Positions 18,313 to 28,299 of a DNA stretch of 64,000 nucleotides are shown here, in pieces. A model generated the notes under the pieces. It ran no database searches. It saw only the letters and a program-made list of their open reading frames with translations, and had not been told where the DNA came from. How positions within the stretch are numbered: the stretch's first letter is position 1; each line of letters starts with the position of its first letter. Made by a program: the position numbers and the translations under genes. This stretch comes from Reichenbachiella agariperforans (GTDB lineage Bacteria > Bacteroidota > Bacteroidia > Cytophagales > Cyclobacteriaceae), in NCBI RefSeq assembly GCF_900142205.1, contig NZ_FRAA01000001.1, forward strand, positions 650,803 through 714,802, written 5' to 3'.

Positions 18313-18702
18313 TCACCAAAAAAAATGAAAAGGGTAGAGTATGTCAGCTTTTCGATGCTTGACAAGGATGTCAAGCCAATCAATTAATTGCTTAGACAAT
18401 AGGCTTTTGAATTGAAAAGCATGCGCCAATTGAATATCCCAAAAATAATTATCTCCGCCATGAGGCAGACGAAACAACCAAGGGATCTGAACAGAGACTA
18501 GATACTCTGTAGGGGTAGTGTGTGTAAAACGACTATGAACAAAATGAGAAGTATACTCGCCTGACTCATGAGAATTGAAATTGTAAAAATCCTGGGATTG
18601 ATAAAAACACACCGATACCATCACCACGACATATAGAGCCAAAAGCAAAGTAACAGGTAGTATTTTTTTTGTGTTCCTCAATTTCAGAATCAGCTTATAC
18701 AA
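18313..18702 (-). CDS. Small membrane-anchored protein, unknown
   Basis: A 129-residue predicted protein with one N-terminal transmembrane segment (ILPVTLLLALYVVVMVSVCF, about residues 14-33) and an aromatic-rich remainder with many histidines and phenylalanines. It begins at a TTG 13 bases after the stop of the larger membrane-protein gene on the same strand; no ATG is available in frame, so the start is uncertain. Not recognised. It could be a genuine partner of the upstream membrane protein, or a fragment. Confidence 0.4.
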   Translation of the reverse strand: MYKLILKLRNTKKILPVTLLLALYVVVMVSVCFYQSQDFYNFNSHESGEYTSHFVHSRFTHTTPTEYLVSVQIPWLFRLPHGGDNYFWDIQLAHAFQFKSLLSKQLIDWLDILVKHRKADILYPFHFFW

Positions 18703-18714
18703 AAGATTAATTGA

Positions 18715-19266
18715 TTAACATGGAGTGGTGGCTTTACTCGAAAAAACTCGCGTATGAATCACAAAACCAACTATAACCAATAGCAAGCCAATTATGTTCG
18801 TAATTGTGGTGAAATACCCAACAAACAACACCAACATTCCTGACAACAATTTTCGTTCTGTGTAGTTAACCAACTCCATCGCGGATAGGCTCTGAATATT
18901 ACGAGAATACTTATACAACTCTTTATCAATATCCAGTTGTGCAATTACTATCCATACTACCGAAATTTTCAAAATCAATAGCCCCATTGTATTAATGACT
19001 GGATGATGAAACATATCCAATGGTAAAAACAAAAAATACAAGTCTGGTGCTATGGCATATATCACCGTCATGATTCCAAAAACAGAAAAAATAGCCCAAT
19101 ACCAACCTCCTATCCGTTTGAGTCTATTGTAGCGTGCCACGTCTTCGATATTTCTGGTTTCTAATTTTACAGAAATCATTTTTCTGAATTGTGACCAAAA
19201 TACCATGAGCCAAGTTGTGACCACCATAAAAGCGAGTAAATACATTTGCAAAGTGGGATCTGTCAT
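18715..19266 (-). CDS. Four-helix integral membrane protein, unknown
   Basis: A 183-residue hydrophobic protein with about four predicted transmembrane helices: residues 6-24 (LQMYLLAFMVVTTWLMVFW), about 55-75, about 90-112 and about 145-172. Short charged loops separate them, including VKLETRNIEDVARYNRLKRI after the first helix. No catalytic motif or known family was recognised. It forms a likely two-gene unit with the 129-residue protein downstream. The AT-rich composition and the adjacent insertion-sequence remnant suggest an acquired or rearranged patch. Confidence 0.6.
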   Translation of the reverse strand: MTDPTLQMYLLAFMVVTTWLMVFWSQFRKMISVKLETRNIEDVARYNRLKRIGGWYWAIFSVFGIMTVIYAIAPDLYFLFLPLDMFHHPVINTMGLLILKISVVWIVIAQLDIDKELYKYSRNIQSLSAMELVNYTERKLLSGMLVLFVGYFTTITNIIGLLLVIVGFVIHTRVFSSKATTPC

Positions 19267-19414
19267 ACATTATTAATTTAAGTGAAACATATAATTAGAT
19301 TCGCAATCTAAAAAAATCATTGACTACCTACTCTAAAGTAGATCAAACAAAAATACGCCCTAGATACTTCCTATAGTTTAAATCGGTCGGTAAATAAACC
19401 TGACCTTTCACAGG

Positions 19415-19440
19415 TTAAACCCGCATTATTCATTAGGATA
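19415..19440. repeat. Left terminal inverted repeat of IS remnant
   Basis: Matches the right end (20283-20309) in inverted orientation with a few mismatches and one single-base gap; shared core ATTATTCA-TAGGA. Confidence 0.6.
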
Positions 19441-20276
19441 CTTGAAAGGAGGACTTAGATTATTGATTTGAGAGAAAATCCCGTCCATCCACGGTCTTTT
19501 TTTAACTAGCAATGAGATTTTCAACAGCTTCTTGTTGGTATGATTTACCGTCCACGCTCCTAATGCAAAGCAATAGGATTTGAGTGTTTTTAAGGTGGCT
19601 CGATTGTGGTGGTTGAGGGCAAAGGTTTCTTGCATGAAGAGTTTGCAACTGCTACTGTCAGTGGTATTACCAGGTCTGAGCCAAGCATTGGCCACCATTC
19701 TGGTTTGCCCCACAAAAGCCATCAAAGGATGATGTGAGTTCCTTCCTCGTTTGTTAGGGTTGTAGCCTTTGGCACTACCTTGTTGATCTCTATACCGAGT
19801 GATCACAGTGCTGTCAAAATCTACTGTTATATTGTCTACCCCAATTTGATCGAAAAACCAGTTTTGAAGAACAGGGAAAACTTCCGTATTTCTCTTCTGT
19901 GAAAACTTTCCAAAAAAACGACTATATGTGCTTTGAGATGGCATTTGATTCAATCCGAAAATCGATTGTAAAACACTATCATACCTGAGCCAATCACAAT
20001 GAATATAACGACTCGCGCCAGTCCAAATACTCAGCCAAAATGAAGTGACAATATCAGCTGGCGCATAGCCACGGTTAGACCCAGAGGCGCTGGTAAATCA
20101 AGACTACCTAGATAATCCTTAATACCTGTCTGATCTAAAAACCTTTTCATCAAGCTCATCCCTCCATAAGGAGTGACTGGCTTGTCTGAATATTCTATTG
20201 GAAGATTAACCATTTGGGTGTAGTTTGATCTACCTAAAATTCTCCCAAAACGAACTCCTTTCAAACTTTTAAACAC
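19426..20276 (-). pseudogene. IS1380-family transposase, frameshifted and internally deleted
   Basis: Two open pieces in different frames together resemble an IS1380-type DDE transposase. The N-terminal piece (20031-20276) contains VTPYGGMSLMKRFLDQTGI. Between the pieces a shifted frame still reads GYAPADIVTSFWLSIWTGAS, locating the frameshift near 20070-20095. The second piece (19426-19953) contains NQMPSQSTYSRFF, the first catalytic aspartate region VDFDSTVITRYRDQQGSAKG, and then jumps to the C-terminal KKRPWMDGIF tail. About 280 residues remain of some 430-450, so the middle of the catalytic domain is missing. Imperfect terminal inverted repeats flank it. It cannot transpose by itself. Confidence 0.85.
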
Positions 20277-20282
20277 TATCTC

Positions 20283-20309
20283 TATTTCCTATTGAATAAT
20301 CAGGGTTAA
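20283..20309. repeat. Right terminal inverted repeat of IS remnant
   Basis: Inverted, imperfect copy of 19415-19440. It starts just beyond the first codon of the remnant transposase reading frame. Confidence 0.6.
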
Positions 20310-20357
20310 TAGAGTTTGGACTTTCCTTGGAGCTGAACGTCAGTAATAACTTATAAT

Positions 20358-21905
20358 CTATTGTATCTCCAATACCACCACAGAAGCAGGAGGAAGCGTC
20401 AACTCAACATTTCCCTCTTTCACCTTAAAGTCTTTAAATTCTTCTGGTGCTACATGACTAGGTATTTCAAAAGTATTGTGATCCTGAATTTTTCCAGATG
20501 CCAATACTTCACCTGATATTTGAGACTTCTTGACTCCACTAAAAGGCACTCTTATCTTGTATGATTGACTCGCATCGATATTGACAATTGACAGGTGTTT
20601 CTTTCCATCCAAATCCTCAGAAGCAGAGGCTGAAATAGCGGGTAGTTCTGCATCACCCTTTACGTAACTTGTGTTATTGATTTCCAGAGGCATAAGCGTC
20701 GCATCATGATGTACAGTATACATCCTCATCACGTGATAGGTGGGCGTTAGAATCATTTTCTCTTCATCCGTCAGGATCACCGCCTGTAACACATTAACAG
20801 CCTGAGCTAAGTTGGCCATCTTCACTCTATTGGCATGGTTGTTAAATATGTTTAGTGTCATACCTGCAATCATCGCGTCACGCATTGTATTTTGCTGAAA
20901 GAGGAAACCTGGATTGGTTCCTTCTTCTACATCATACCATCCACCCCATTCATCCACTACTAGGTCGATCTTTCCTTCTGGGTCATACTTGTCCATTACT
21001 TCTATATGCTTGGTCACGAGTTCTTCCATCTCATAGGCTCGCTGCATAGTGATGAAATACTGCTCCTCCGAAAACTCTGAAGCAGACCCTTTGTTGTCCC
21101 AATCAATTACCGAATAATGATGCAAGGCAATCCCATCAATCAATCGAGCTGGTATTTTCTTCATCAAAGTTTCTGTCCAGTCATAGTCTCCACTGCTGGC
21201 ACCAGAGGCAATTTTTTGAATCCCTTCGTTACTGGTCCATCCACCCATATAGGTGGCGTATTGTCGGTATACATTGGCATAATAATCAGCCGTCATATTA
21301 CCCCCACAGCCCCAGGCTTCATTGCCTACACCCCAGTATTTGACATTCCAAGCATCTTCTCTCCCATTCTCTCTTCTCAGATCAGACATAGGACTTACTC
21401 CGTCATTATTGACATATTGCATCCAGTCAGCAAACTCCTGCACAGTTCCGCTACCTACGTTTCCAGACAAATAAGGTGCTGTCCCCAATAGCTCACACAT
21501 ATTCAAAAACTCATGCGTACCGAAACTATTGTCCTCGGTCACATCTCCCCACCAACGATTGACAATGGTTGGTCGCTCTTCTTTAGGTCCTATACCATCC
21601 TTCCAATGATAGGTGTCTGCAAAACAACCTCCCGGCCAACGCAAGTTTGGAATTTGAAGCTCTTTGAGTGCTGCTACTATATCATTTCTGACTCCATCGG
21701 TATTGGGGATTTTCGTTTCTTTATCCCCAACATAAAAACCGTCGTAAATACATCTACCCAAATGCTCTGCAAAATGTCCATAGATATGTTTGCTAATCAC
21801 TGGGCCTTTTGATTCTGTATCAATTTTTATGCTTACTTCTTTTTGAGCAAACACTGCTAATGACAAGCCACAGCCCGCTATTATTAATCCTATCCTTCTC
21901 ATCAT
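20358..21905 (-). CDS. GH51 alpha-L-arabinofuranosidase
   Basis: A 515-residue exported glycosidase with signal peptide ending AVFAQ. It hydrolyses terminal alpha-L-arabinofuranosyl side chains of arabinoxylan or arabinan with retention. GH51 hallmarks are clear: IYGHFAEHLGRCIYDG near 41-56, LRWPGGCFADTYHW near 88-101, acid/base Glu196 in GVGNEAWGCGG, and nucleophile Glu319 in VVDEWGGWYDV. The C-terminal beta domain ends in VVLEIQ. Full length for the family. It is the last gene of the leftward xylan locus, 15 bases after the GH10-T9SS stop, and next to the IS remnant marking the locus boundary. Confidence 0.97.
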   Translation of the reverse strand: MMRRIGLIIAGCGLSLAVFAQKEVSIKIDTESKGPVISKHIYGHFAEHLGRCIYDGFYVGDKETKIPNTDGVRNDIVAALKELQIPNLRWPGGCFADTYHWKDGIGPKEERPTIVNRWWGDVTEDNSFGTHEFLNMCELLGTAPYLSGNVGSGTVQEFADWMQYVNNDGVSPMSDLRRENGREDAWNVKYWGVGNEAWGCGGNMTADYYANVYRQYATYMGGWTSNEGIQKIASGASSGDYDWTETLMKKIPARLIDGIALHHYSVIDWDNKGSASEFSEEQYFITMQRAYEMEELVTKHIEVMDKYDPEGKIDLVVDEWGGWYDVEEGTNPGFLFQQNTMRDAMIAGMTLNIFNNHANRVKMANLAQAVNVLQAVILTDEEKMILTPTYHVMRMYTVHHDATLMPLEINNTSYVKGDAELPAISASASEDLDGKKHLSIVNIDASQSYKIRVPFSGVKKSQISGEVLASGKIQDHNTFEIPSHVAPEEFKDFKVKEGNVELTLPPASVVVLEIQ

Positions 21906-21920
21906 ATGTTTATTTTTCTA

Positions 21921-24086
21921 TTAATTCGATCGTACTATCACTCTAGAAACATTTATCATTGTTTTGTTAGACAACTTCAATAGGTAGATACCTTCGTCCA
22001 AATCGAGTTCAAGACTAGTATCTTGAATCAGCCCGCCATACGTTTCTTTATAAAGCAATTGCCCTCCCAAATCAAAAATTGAGACTTGATCAAAGGAATC
22101 ATTGCTGCGGATATTCAGAGTATTTGTGGTAGGGTTTGGATAAATCAATGTGCCTCTAGCTGCATGTGTTCCTACACTCAATACCTTATCAAGGTAAATC
22201 GCAACCAAAACAGACACTACATTCATCCCATCACTCACCTGTACAGTGAGTTCGTGAACAGGAGTCTCTTCTCGATCCAGTTGAAATGGATTGTTGAGTA
22301 AGATTTCGCCACTTTCCTGATTCATCCCGAATATCGCTAGGTGATTACCAGCAGTAATCTTATAACTGAGCGCTGCTCCCTCAGGATCTATGGCAGATAC
22401 AGTACCAACTACCACACCTCCAAGGGCATTTTCGGCCAAATGAAATGTATGGTTTTCCACTTCTGGCACTTTATTCAGCTCACTATCTATCTGGATTTTT
22501 TCTATTCCAAAGGCTCTTGCTGTAGCTCCAGTTTCGGCAGCCAAGGTTCCTGGAAAATAGGACAGCGTGGCATAATCAAAAATGGAAACTTGTTTATCCA
22601 ATTCAAAAACCAAAACGGTAGGATCTCCTTCCTTGACCGTCACACGATTGATCCCTACTCCGTTATCTGCAAAAACCCTAAAGTCCGCCTTGTCCAATGT
22701 CCCTGAATCAATGCTCTGATCAAAAGTCACTTCTAGCACATTCAAATCAACCAAACTGGCTTGAACAAATTCTAGCGCCTTGAGCTCTGCATCCCCTTCG
22801 TGAAGTTCGTAGACCGCACCATCATTGACCTTCTTTAGGGGTATATTAAATTCCTTCCATTTCTCTCCAAACTTAACCTCTACCCGATAGTCTCCATAGT
22901 AAGCATCAAAATTGATCGTTTCTGCCCCTCCCAAAATATAATCAAAGTTAGTCGCCCATAGCTCTTGGGTGAGATATAGCAAAGTATCAGCTGCCAATTT
23001 GGGGGTATGATCTGCAGTGAAAAAACCTGTATTTTCCCTCCAGGCACCCGCATCGCTCAATCCCCAGCTAATCATACCATTGATCGAGGGATGTGAAAAA
23101 GCCACCGTGGCTACTTTGATAAAATCTTCGGCCTGTTGCGCTTCAGTCAAATCTCCACCATAGTCATATTCGGTCAATCTCATGGGAAGGCCTACTTCTG
23201 CTATCTTGTTGACTTGCGTCACAAAATCGTTGATATCCGGACGACAGCAATCCCAAAAATGTGCTTGTAATCCAACACCTGTTACCGGAGCTCCCTTATC
23301 TATCATGTCGTTTATTAGGGTCACATATTCATCCGCATCGCCCCATCCAAACTCTACATTGTAATCATTGACATAGAGTTCAGCATCTGGGTCAGCCTCT
23401 CGTGCCCAGATAAAGCTCTTCCAATTGAGGGAATCTCCGTACAACTCTTGTGTATAGGTGGCATGTAGTGGTTCATTTATCACATCATATTCTTTGATCA
23501 CGCCTTTGTATTTGGTGACTTCACGCTTGATCCGATCTTCACATTCGTCATACACGGCTTGTGCAGCCCCCAAATTGGTCACCCACTGTGGCATGGCATG
23601 ATTATCTCCTTCAGCACCTCCCCATAGCAAGGTGTGAGCCCTCAATTCCCAACCTACACTTTGGGTCCATTCTACCGCATGATCAAAATTGGTATAGTCT
23701 GGGCCATTGCCATATGGGTCTATTCCGCTCCATTTGAATGAGTTCCCCGACACTCCATAGTTGAAATACTTGTACATAGCGGCTTTCATCCATTGAGTTT
23801 CGGTTGGCACATCCGTATCTATATCTCCTTCATAGAAGTCAAACGACATCCCAAACGGGTATTCATGCTTGGCCATTCGAACCTTCACTTCGCCCGTATA
23901 GGCTTGACCATTTATATCATATATTTCAATCCCAAACTCGCCACGTCTTAAAGTATCTATGCGCTCCTGCGCTTGATCATACCACTCTTCTGTGGATTGT
24001 GACTGTACCTGATGGGCAAACAACAAAACAAAAAAAAGCCACAAGGTACCTAGGACTCTAGTTTTTGATAAAATCTTAGTATTCAT
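21921..24086 (-). CDS. GH10 endo-beta-1,4-xylanase with cadherin-like and T9SS domains
   Basis: A 721-residue secreted protein. After the signal peptide (to about residue 30) comes a short beta segment, then a GH10 barrel to about 385 with acid/base Glu205 in EYDVINEPL and nucleophile Glu306 in RLTEYDYGG. The region 430-540 looks like a SwmB/Big-type beta domain (LEVTFDQSIDSGTLDKADFR). Residues 545-640 are cadherin-like (SAIDPEGAALSYKITAGNHL). Residues 650-721 form a type A T9SS sorting domain (YPNPTTNTLNIRSND and GIYLLKLSN). It should be exported by T9SS to the cell surface. The position in the barrel of GGAEGDNHAMPQW replaces the usual WHSQ region, so this is a divergent GH10 (perhaps acting on decorated xylan). 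Confidence 0.93.
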   Translation of the reverse strand: MNTKILSKTRVLGTLWLFFVLLFAHQVQSQSTEEWYDQAQERIDTLRRGEFGIEIYDINGQAYTGEVKVRMAKHEYPFGMSFDFYEGDIDTDVPTETQWMKAAMYKYFNYGVSGNSFKWSGIDPYGNGPDYTNFDHAVEWTQSVGWELRAHTLLWGGAEGDNHAMPQWVTNLGAAQAVYDECEDRIKREVTKYKGVIKEYDVINEPLHATYTQELYGDSLNWKSFIWAREADPDAELYVNDYNVEFGWGDADEYVTLINDMIDKGAPVTGVGLQAHFWDCCRPDINDFVTQVNKIAEVGLPMRLTEYDYGGDLTEAQQAEDFIKVATVAFSHPSINGMISWGLSDAGAWRENTGFFTADHTPKLAADTLLYLTQELWATNFDYILGGAETINFDAYYGDYRVEVKFGEKWKEFNIPLKKVNDGAVYELHEGDAELKALEFVQASLVDLNVLEVTFDQSIDSGTLDKADFRVFADNGVGINRVTVKEGDPTVLVFELDKQVSIFDYATLSYFPGTLAAETGATARAFGIEKIQIDSELNKVPEVENHTFHLAENALGGVVVGTVSAIDPEGAALSYKITAGNHLAIFGMNQESGEILLNNPFQLDREETPVHELTVQVSDGMNVVSVLVAIYLDKVLSVGTHAARGTLIYPNPTTNTLNIRSNDSFDQVSIFDLGGQLLYKETYGGLIQDTSLELDLDEGIYLLKLSNKTMINVSRVIVRSN

Positions 24087-24190
24087 TAGTCTAATCTAGT
24101 TTTGGTTTGCTATGCATACATGTCCTATTATTAAATAAAGACCTCCTCAGTAAAATCTACCCCTTTCTTTACCTACTTTTTCATTCCATA

Positions 24191-27100
24191 CTATTGCAGT
24201 AGTACCTTCCACGCACCACTATCCGATTTCAGAAAGTAAATTCCTGGATTGGTGGTATCGAAAGAAATGGATGTGATCCCTGTGATATCATTGAACCCCG
24301 TCTTTCTGACTGGGATCTGATTACCTTGTAAGTCATAGGCGAAGAACTGCTCCCCCATCGAGGTATTGGTGATATATACCTCGTGAGAATGGCTTGGTAC
24401 CGGGTAAACATTATGTTTCACTTTGACACTAAGTCCATTGCCATTAAAGTACTTCTCTGCTAATGCAAATGCATCTCTCCCGATCCTTCCTCCCATCATT
24501 CTTCCAGACAGGTCGTCAGCTGGTGGATGGATACCACCCCAAATTCGGGACAAGCTACATTGATCGGATGCATCGCGATAGGTCGCCCATTGCAAAACTA
24601 CATCTTGACTTGGTCCCTCTTCAAACACCAAAAATTTATTCTTTTTGGCTGTAAATTCTCCCATCCCTCCTGGGAAATAGTCACTTCCTGTCAAGCGCGT
24701 AAGCACTTCAGCTGCGGCTCTGGAATACGTCGAATGACCCGACACATACCCCGCAAAAGGAGGTGTCACGAATGATGGGCGTTGATAAGGCCACCAATTC
24801 TCAGCAAGAATCCAATCCACTCTAGCCTCATCCTTCTCTGGATCATCGATGTAATCATGCCCCTTCCAAGCAAAAAGTTTAATTTTTCCTACATGTTGGT
24901 TTTCATGACCTGCCAACGGGTCTCCTACTTTGACTACTTCGATATACCCCTCTATCAACGGTATACCGTCCGAATGGTAGTTGTCAAGAGATGGGTCAGT
25001 GCATTGTCCCTGATCTGCCATATAGCGGATAGCCGAGATCGGTCGTATAAAATCATACCACCCTTTGACTCCCCAAGAGGCTATAGCTGCATCATGCATA
25101 GCACCTCCTAGCGTGAAATAAGCCTTTACATCCCACTCCAACGGATTAATTACTCCATCCTGCCCCTTGAACTTTCGCTCAAAATCAGGATGATCATGTA
25201 CATAGTTTAGTATAGTAAACCAATGACCAGGTGGTGTTTCAGAGTCTGGCCCATCGGCCCAAAACTCTGCTAAAACTCTGGCATAATCTCCTCTAGCTAC
25301 TATTTGGGGTTGATACGCTTGTCCCGTGACAGGATTCACTGATCGCCCCTGACCAATATCTCCACCTTCAAATAAATCATAAAAACCTTCGTAATCAGAC
25401 AGCTCTGAAGGCAGGTCATGAAAGTCGACACTACCAATGCCTCGTGGAGAAATATCCCACATCACGCCATCACTGGGGTCTAGGTGTGAACTCCAAATAG
25501 CGACCAACGAGAAGTTCCACTTGTACACATCTACATCTGAAGAAGCCATTTTAGCCTGATTGATCTTGGGTGGCGTGCCTGGATCGTGATATACAATGTA
25601 TTCATTGCCATTACGACTATAATGAGTGGCGCTTTCTTCCCTAAGGCTAAATGGTTTCACATTGCCCCACTCAGGACTCAGAAAAGAAGGTGTATTACCT
25701 GATATCGGATTACCAGCCTGATCGATGAACACCTGAAACTGTAGTGGCTGCCATCGATTCGGGTTTTCTATAGTAGGGTTGCCTGGCAAAACAGGTACCA
25801 GCGGAGCATTGACAGGTTGGTAGTATTCGTTGGAGTATTGATTGCTTTCATTCGCACCATCAATTAAGCCATATTCTATCATGGATTGAGCAATGAAATT
25901 GCCCAAAGCCGCTGGATCTCCTCCTCTATAATCCGAGAAGTTGTTGTAGGGGTCATAGCCCAAGAGAAGCATTAGTTCATCAAACCTATCTTGAGTGACT
26001 TTCTGATTAGGTGAATGCCTAAACCTATAAGTCAAAAGTCGATAAGCCGCATAACTGATCGCTATATCTAAGGCTTCTCCTTTTTCTATCAATGACTCAA
26101 ACCCATCAAAACTATTGTTATAGTTATATAATTGTTTTCCAATCAAATAAGGGTCTGCCCCACCACTGATAATAGCCCAGGCATCATACATCACTATGCT
26201 TGCATGAAAAAGGTTCCTTGCATGGACAGTAGGTCTGGCGAAATCCACACGAATAGCCGACAACAAAGCCTCATTCCACAGACGAGCAACAGAGACATCA
26301 TAATCCACCTCGTCCGATACTATGGCTACATCCAGTGCTATCTCTTGACTGTAGCATTTTCCCTTTTCGGTCACTGCTACTTGTCCATACTGTCCTATAC
26401 CCCATTGTACAGTGATCGATTCGGTACCCTGACCATGTAGAATATGTCCGTTACTTACTGTCCATTGATAGTCATTACCCTGCACTTTGGGATAAGAGTA
26501 TGTGAATGTACTCAAAGGACCTACTAACACTCGCCCACTAATGGGGTTTGATTTTAAATACTCACATGATCCATCATCAAAAGTTGCGGTCACCTCATAA
26601 TTACACGAATTAGGATCTGTGCAACCTGATATTTTATCACTTGATAAGCTCAGCGTTTGATAACCTATTCCTTCGGTCACGTGGATAAAAGAATTAACTG
26701 GAACATCATCATACCTGTCAATGATACCTGATGTCCAAGCAATGACCACCTCATCAATTGACTCAATATTTGCAAGACCAAAATGTACTGGTATTTGATT
26801 TTGCATCATTAGTCCTGCACCCTGATAGTAACGTTTGTACATCTTACCTCCAGCCTGTAAAGTCACCAATGTACCGATAGCATCTCGATTAGACTTAACC
26901 CCCTCTAGGTCAATCTTTACCCAATTTTGTCCCCCTTCATTGCCCCCTGAGATCACTTGGTTTTCATAAAACCCTAATGCGCCTGCAGTTCGTCCTATCA
27001 ATACATCCAAATCACCATCATTATCATAGTCAAATACCGTCAAGCCATTTGAAATAGAACTCTTTCCAAAAGCACTTTGCTCGGAATGATCCAAAAACAT

Positions 27101-28213
27101 CATCCTCCCCGTCTCCAGTGTGTTTTCATAGTATCTGTCCTGATCATTGTTATAGTATCCATTAGCCACTACCAAATCCATGTCTAGATCATGATCAAAA
27201 TCTGCAAATCCGCACCCCCAGCCCCAGCCAGTCAAAAACACATCAACCTCTTTAGATACATTTTGAAATACCCCTCCACTGTTGCGAAACAGGGAACTTT
27301 CGTTAATATTAGTCACATATAAATCCAAGGAGCCATCATTGTCATAGTCTGCATAGGCGACTCCCATACCGTCCATAAACTTGTCAGACACACCGTACGC
27401 TTCGGCTTGATCTACAAAATACCCTGTCCCATCATTAACATACAGTTCATTGCTCGCTCCAAAATCATTGGCAATGTAAAAATCCTGATGACCATCCTCA
27501 TTTACATCTAGCGGAATAGCCGTCCAGGCAGAGCGCCCACTATCCTTAACACCCGCTTCCTCTGACACTTCAGTAAAAGAAGTACCCCCGTTGTTTCTAT
27601 ACAATTTGCCCCTGCAACTGGACACGGTAATCACCCCAGAAACATATAAATCAAGAAAAGAATCGTTGTTATAATCAAACCAGAGACCTACGACATTGAT
27701 ACATTCATTTGTATCAATGATGCCCATCTCAGTCGTGACGTCAGTAAACGTTCCGTCCCCATTATTTAAGTACAGTTCTAGATAGATAGAGTTCGTTAGG
27801 AACAAATCGGCATAGCCGTCATTGTTAAAATCTCCCCATGAAGCTCCCATTTTTTCACCAAATGGATGTGGGCTTTGGGGTCTGTTTACAGAATAATCAT
27901 GGGTACTTTGAATACCCGACTGTGTTGTTACATTAGTAAATGTACCGTCATTATTGTTTTGAAAAAGCTGACTGGAAGCGGGGTTTTGCCCATCCCAACG
28001 GGTCACAGCAAACACATCTAAGTCTCCATCATTGTCATAATCGGCTACTGCTACTCCATTATTATTAGATACCTCCGATAGCTTGCTCTGAAGACCTATT
28101 TCTTTGAATTGCTGTGCCTGAAGAACTGATCTACCAGCCAAAAACAAAAAAAGTAAAGTTATAAAACACTTTAGGTTAGTTTTCTTCCATATTGTCCATC
28201 TCATCTTTCTCAA
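24191..28213 (-). CDS. VCBS/UnbV-vanadium haloperoxidase fusion with T9SS tail
   Basis: A 1340-residue secreted protein. After the signal peptide come several VCBS/FG-GAP repeats (DYDNDGDLDVF and similar Asp-rich calcium loops, about 40-420), an ASPIC/UnbV domain (AIGTLVTLQAGGKMYKRYYQ, about 440-510), one GCTDPNSCNYEVTATFDDGS motif (about 525-545) and a PKD-like segment. Residues about 640-1250 form a vanadium-dependent haloperoxidase/PAP2 domain with FIRP, FAGYVSGHSTYSRA (about 1150) and SRIWGGIHPPADD (about 1223), the Arg-Pro, Ser-Gly-His and Arg-His vanadate/phosphate-binding sets. It ends in a T9SS-type domain (VYPVPSHSHEVYITN). Haloperoxidase or phosphatase activity is inferred from motifs. 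The setting inside a xylan locus is unusual. Confidence 0.85.
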   Translation of the reverse strand: MRKMRWTIWKKTNLKCFITLLFLFLAGRSVLQAQQFKEIGLQSKLSEVSNNNGVAVADYDNDGDLDVFAVTRWDGQNPASSQLFQNNNDGTFTNVTTQSGIQSTHDYSVNRPQSPHPFGEKMGASWGDFNNDGYADLFLTNSIYLELYLNNGDGTFTDVTTEMGIIDTNECINVVGLWFDYNNDSFLDLYVSGVITVSSCRGKLYRNNGGTSFTEVSEEAGVKDSGRSAWTAIPLDVNEDGHQDFYIANDFGASNELYVNDGTGYFVDQAEAYGVSDKFMDGMGVAYADYDNDGSLDLYVTNINESSLFRNSGGVFQNVSKEVDVFLTGWGWGCGFADFDHDLDMDLVVANGYYNNDQDRYYENTLETGRMMFLDHSEQSAFGKSSISNGLTVFDYDNDGDLDVLIGRTAGALGFYENQVISGGNEGGQNWVKIDLEGVKSNRDAIGTLVTLQAGGKMYKRYYQGAGLMMQNQIPVHFGLANIESIDEVVIAWTSGIIDRYDDVPVNSFIHVTEGIGYQTLSLSSDKISGCTDPNSCNYEVTATFDDGSCEYLKSNPISGRVLVGPLSTFTYSYPKVQGNDYQWTVSNGHILHGQGTESITVQWGIGQYGQVAVTEKGKCYSQEIALDVAIVSDEVDYDVSVARLWNEALLSAIRVDFARPTVHARNLFHASIVMYDAWAIISGGADPYLIGKQLYNYNNSFDGFESLIEKGEALDIAISYAAYRLLTYRFRHSPNQKVTQDRFDELMLLLGYDPYNNFSDYRGGDPAALGNFIAQSMIEYGLIDGANESNQYSNEYYQPVNAPLVPVLPGNPTIENPNRWQPLQFQVFIDQAGNPISGNTPSFLSPEWGNVKPFSLREESATHYSRNGNEYIVYHDPGTPPKINQAKMASSDVDVYKWNFSLVAIWSSHLDPSDGVMWDISPRGIGSVDFHDLPSELSDYEGFYDLFEGGDIGQGRSVNPVTGQAYQPQIVARGDYARVLAEFWADGPDSETPPGHWFTILNYVHDHPDFERKFKGQDGVINPLEWDVKAYFTLGGAMHDAAIASWGVKGWYDFIRPISAIRYMADQGQCTDPSLDNYHSDGIPLIEGYIEVVKVGDPLAGHENQHVGKIKLFAWKGHDYIDDPEKDEARVDWILAENWWPYQRPSFVTPPFAGYVSGHSTYSRAAAEVLTRLTGSDYFPGGMGEFTAKKNKFLVFEEGPSQDVVLQWATYRDASDQCSLSRIWGGIHPPADDLSGRMMGGRIGRDAFALAEKYFNGNGLSVKVKHNVYPVPSHSHEVYITNTSMGEQFFAYDLQGNQIPVRKTGFNDITGITSISFDTTNPGIYFLKSDSGAWKVLLQ

Positions 28214-28299
28214 TCATGCCGTGAGATGAAGACACATTTCACCCCTTAAAGACTATAAAGACTTGAACATCAAAAAGTATCCCTTCGTTTGGATTTTTT

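Larger units (their letters stand above)
19415..20309 (-). mobile_element. Decayed IS1380-type insertion sequence
   Basis: The transposase remnant is bracketed by imperfect terminal inverted repeats: the left end reads TTAAACCCGCATTATTCATTAGG and the right end, in reverse complement, reads TTAACCCTGATTATTCAATAGG. The transposase stop codon lies inside the left repeat, as is usual for compact insertion sequences. No clear target-site duplication could be fixed, and the outer limits may extend a few bases further. The element is about 0.9 kb, shorter than intact relatives of about 1.6-1.7 kb, matching the internal deletion. Confidence 0.7.

Noticed and set aside
21921-24086. Suspicion that the T9SS GH10 is inactive because it lacks a WHSQ motif
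   Set aside because: Both catalytic glutamates (VINEP and LTEYD) are present, so it is divergent but probably active.
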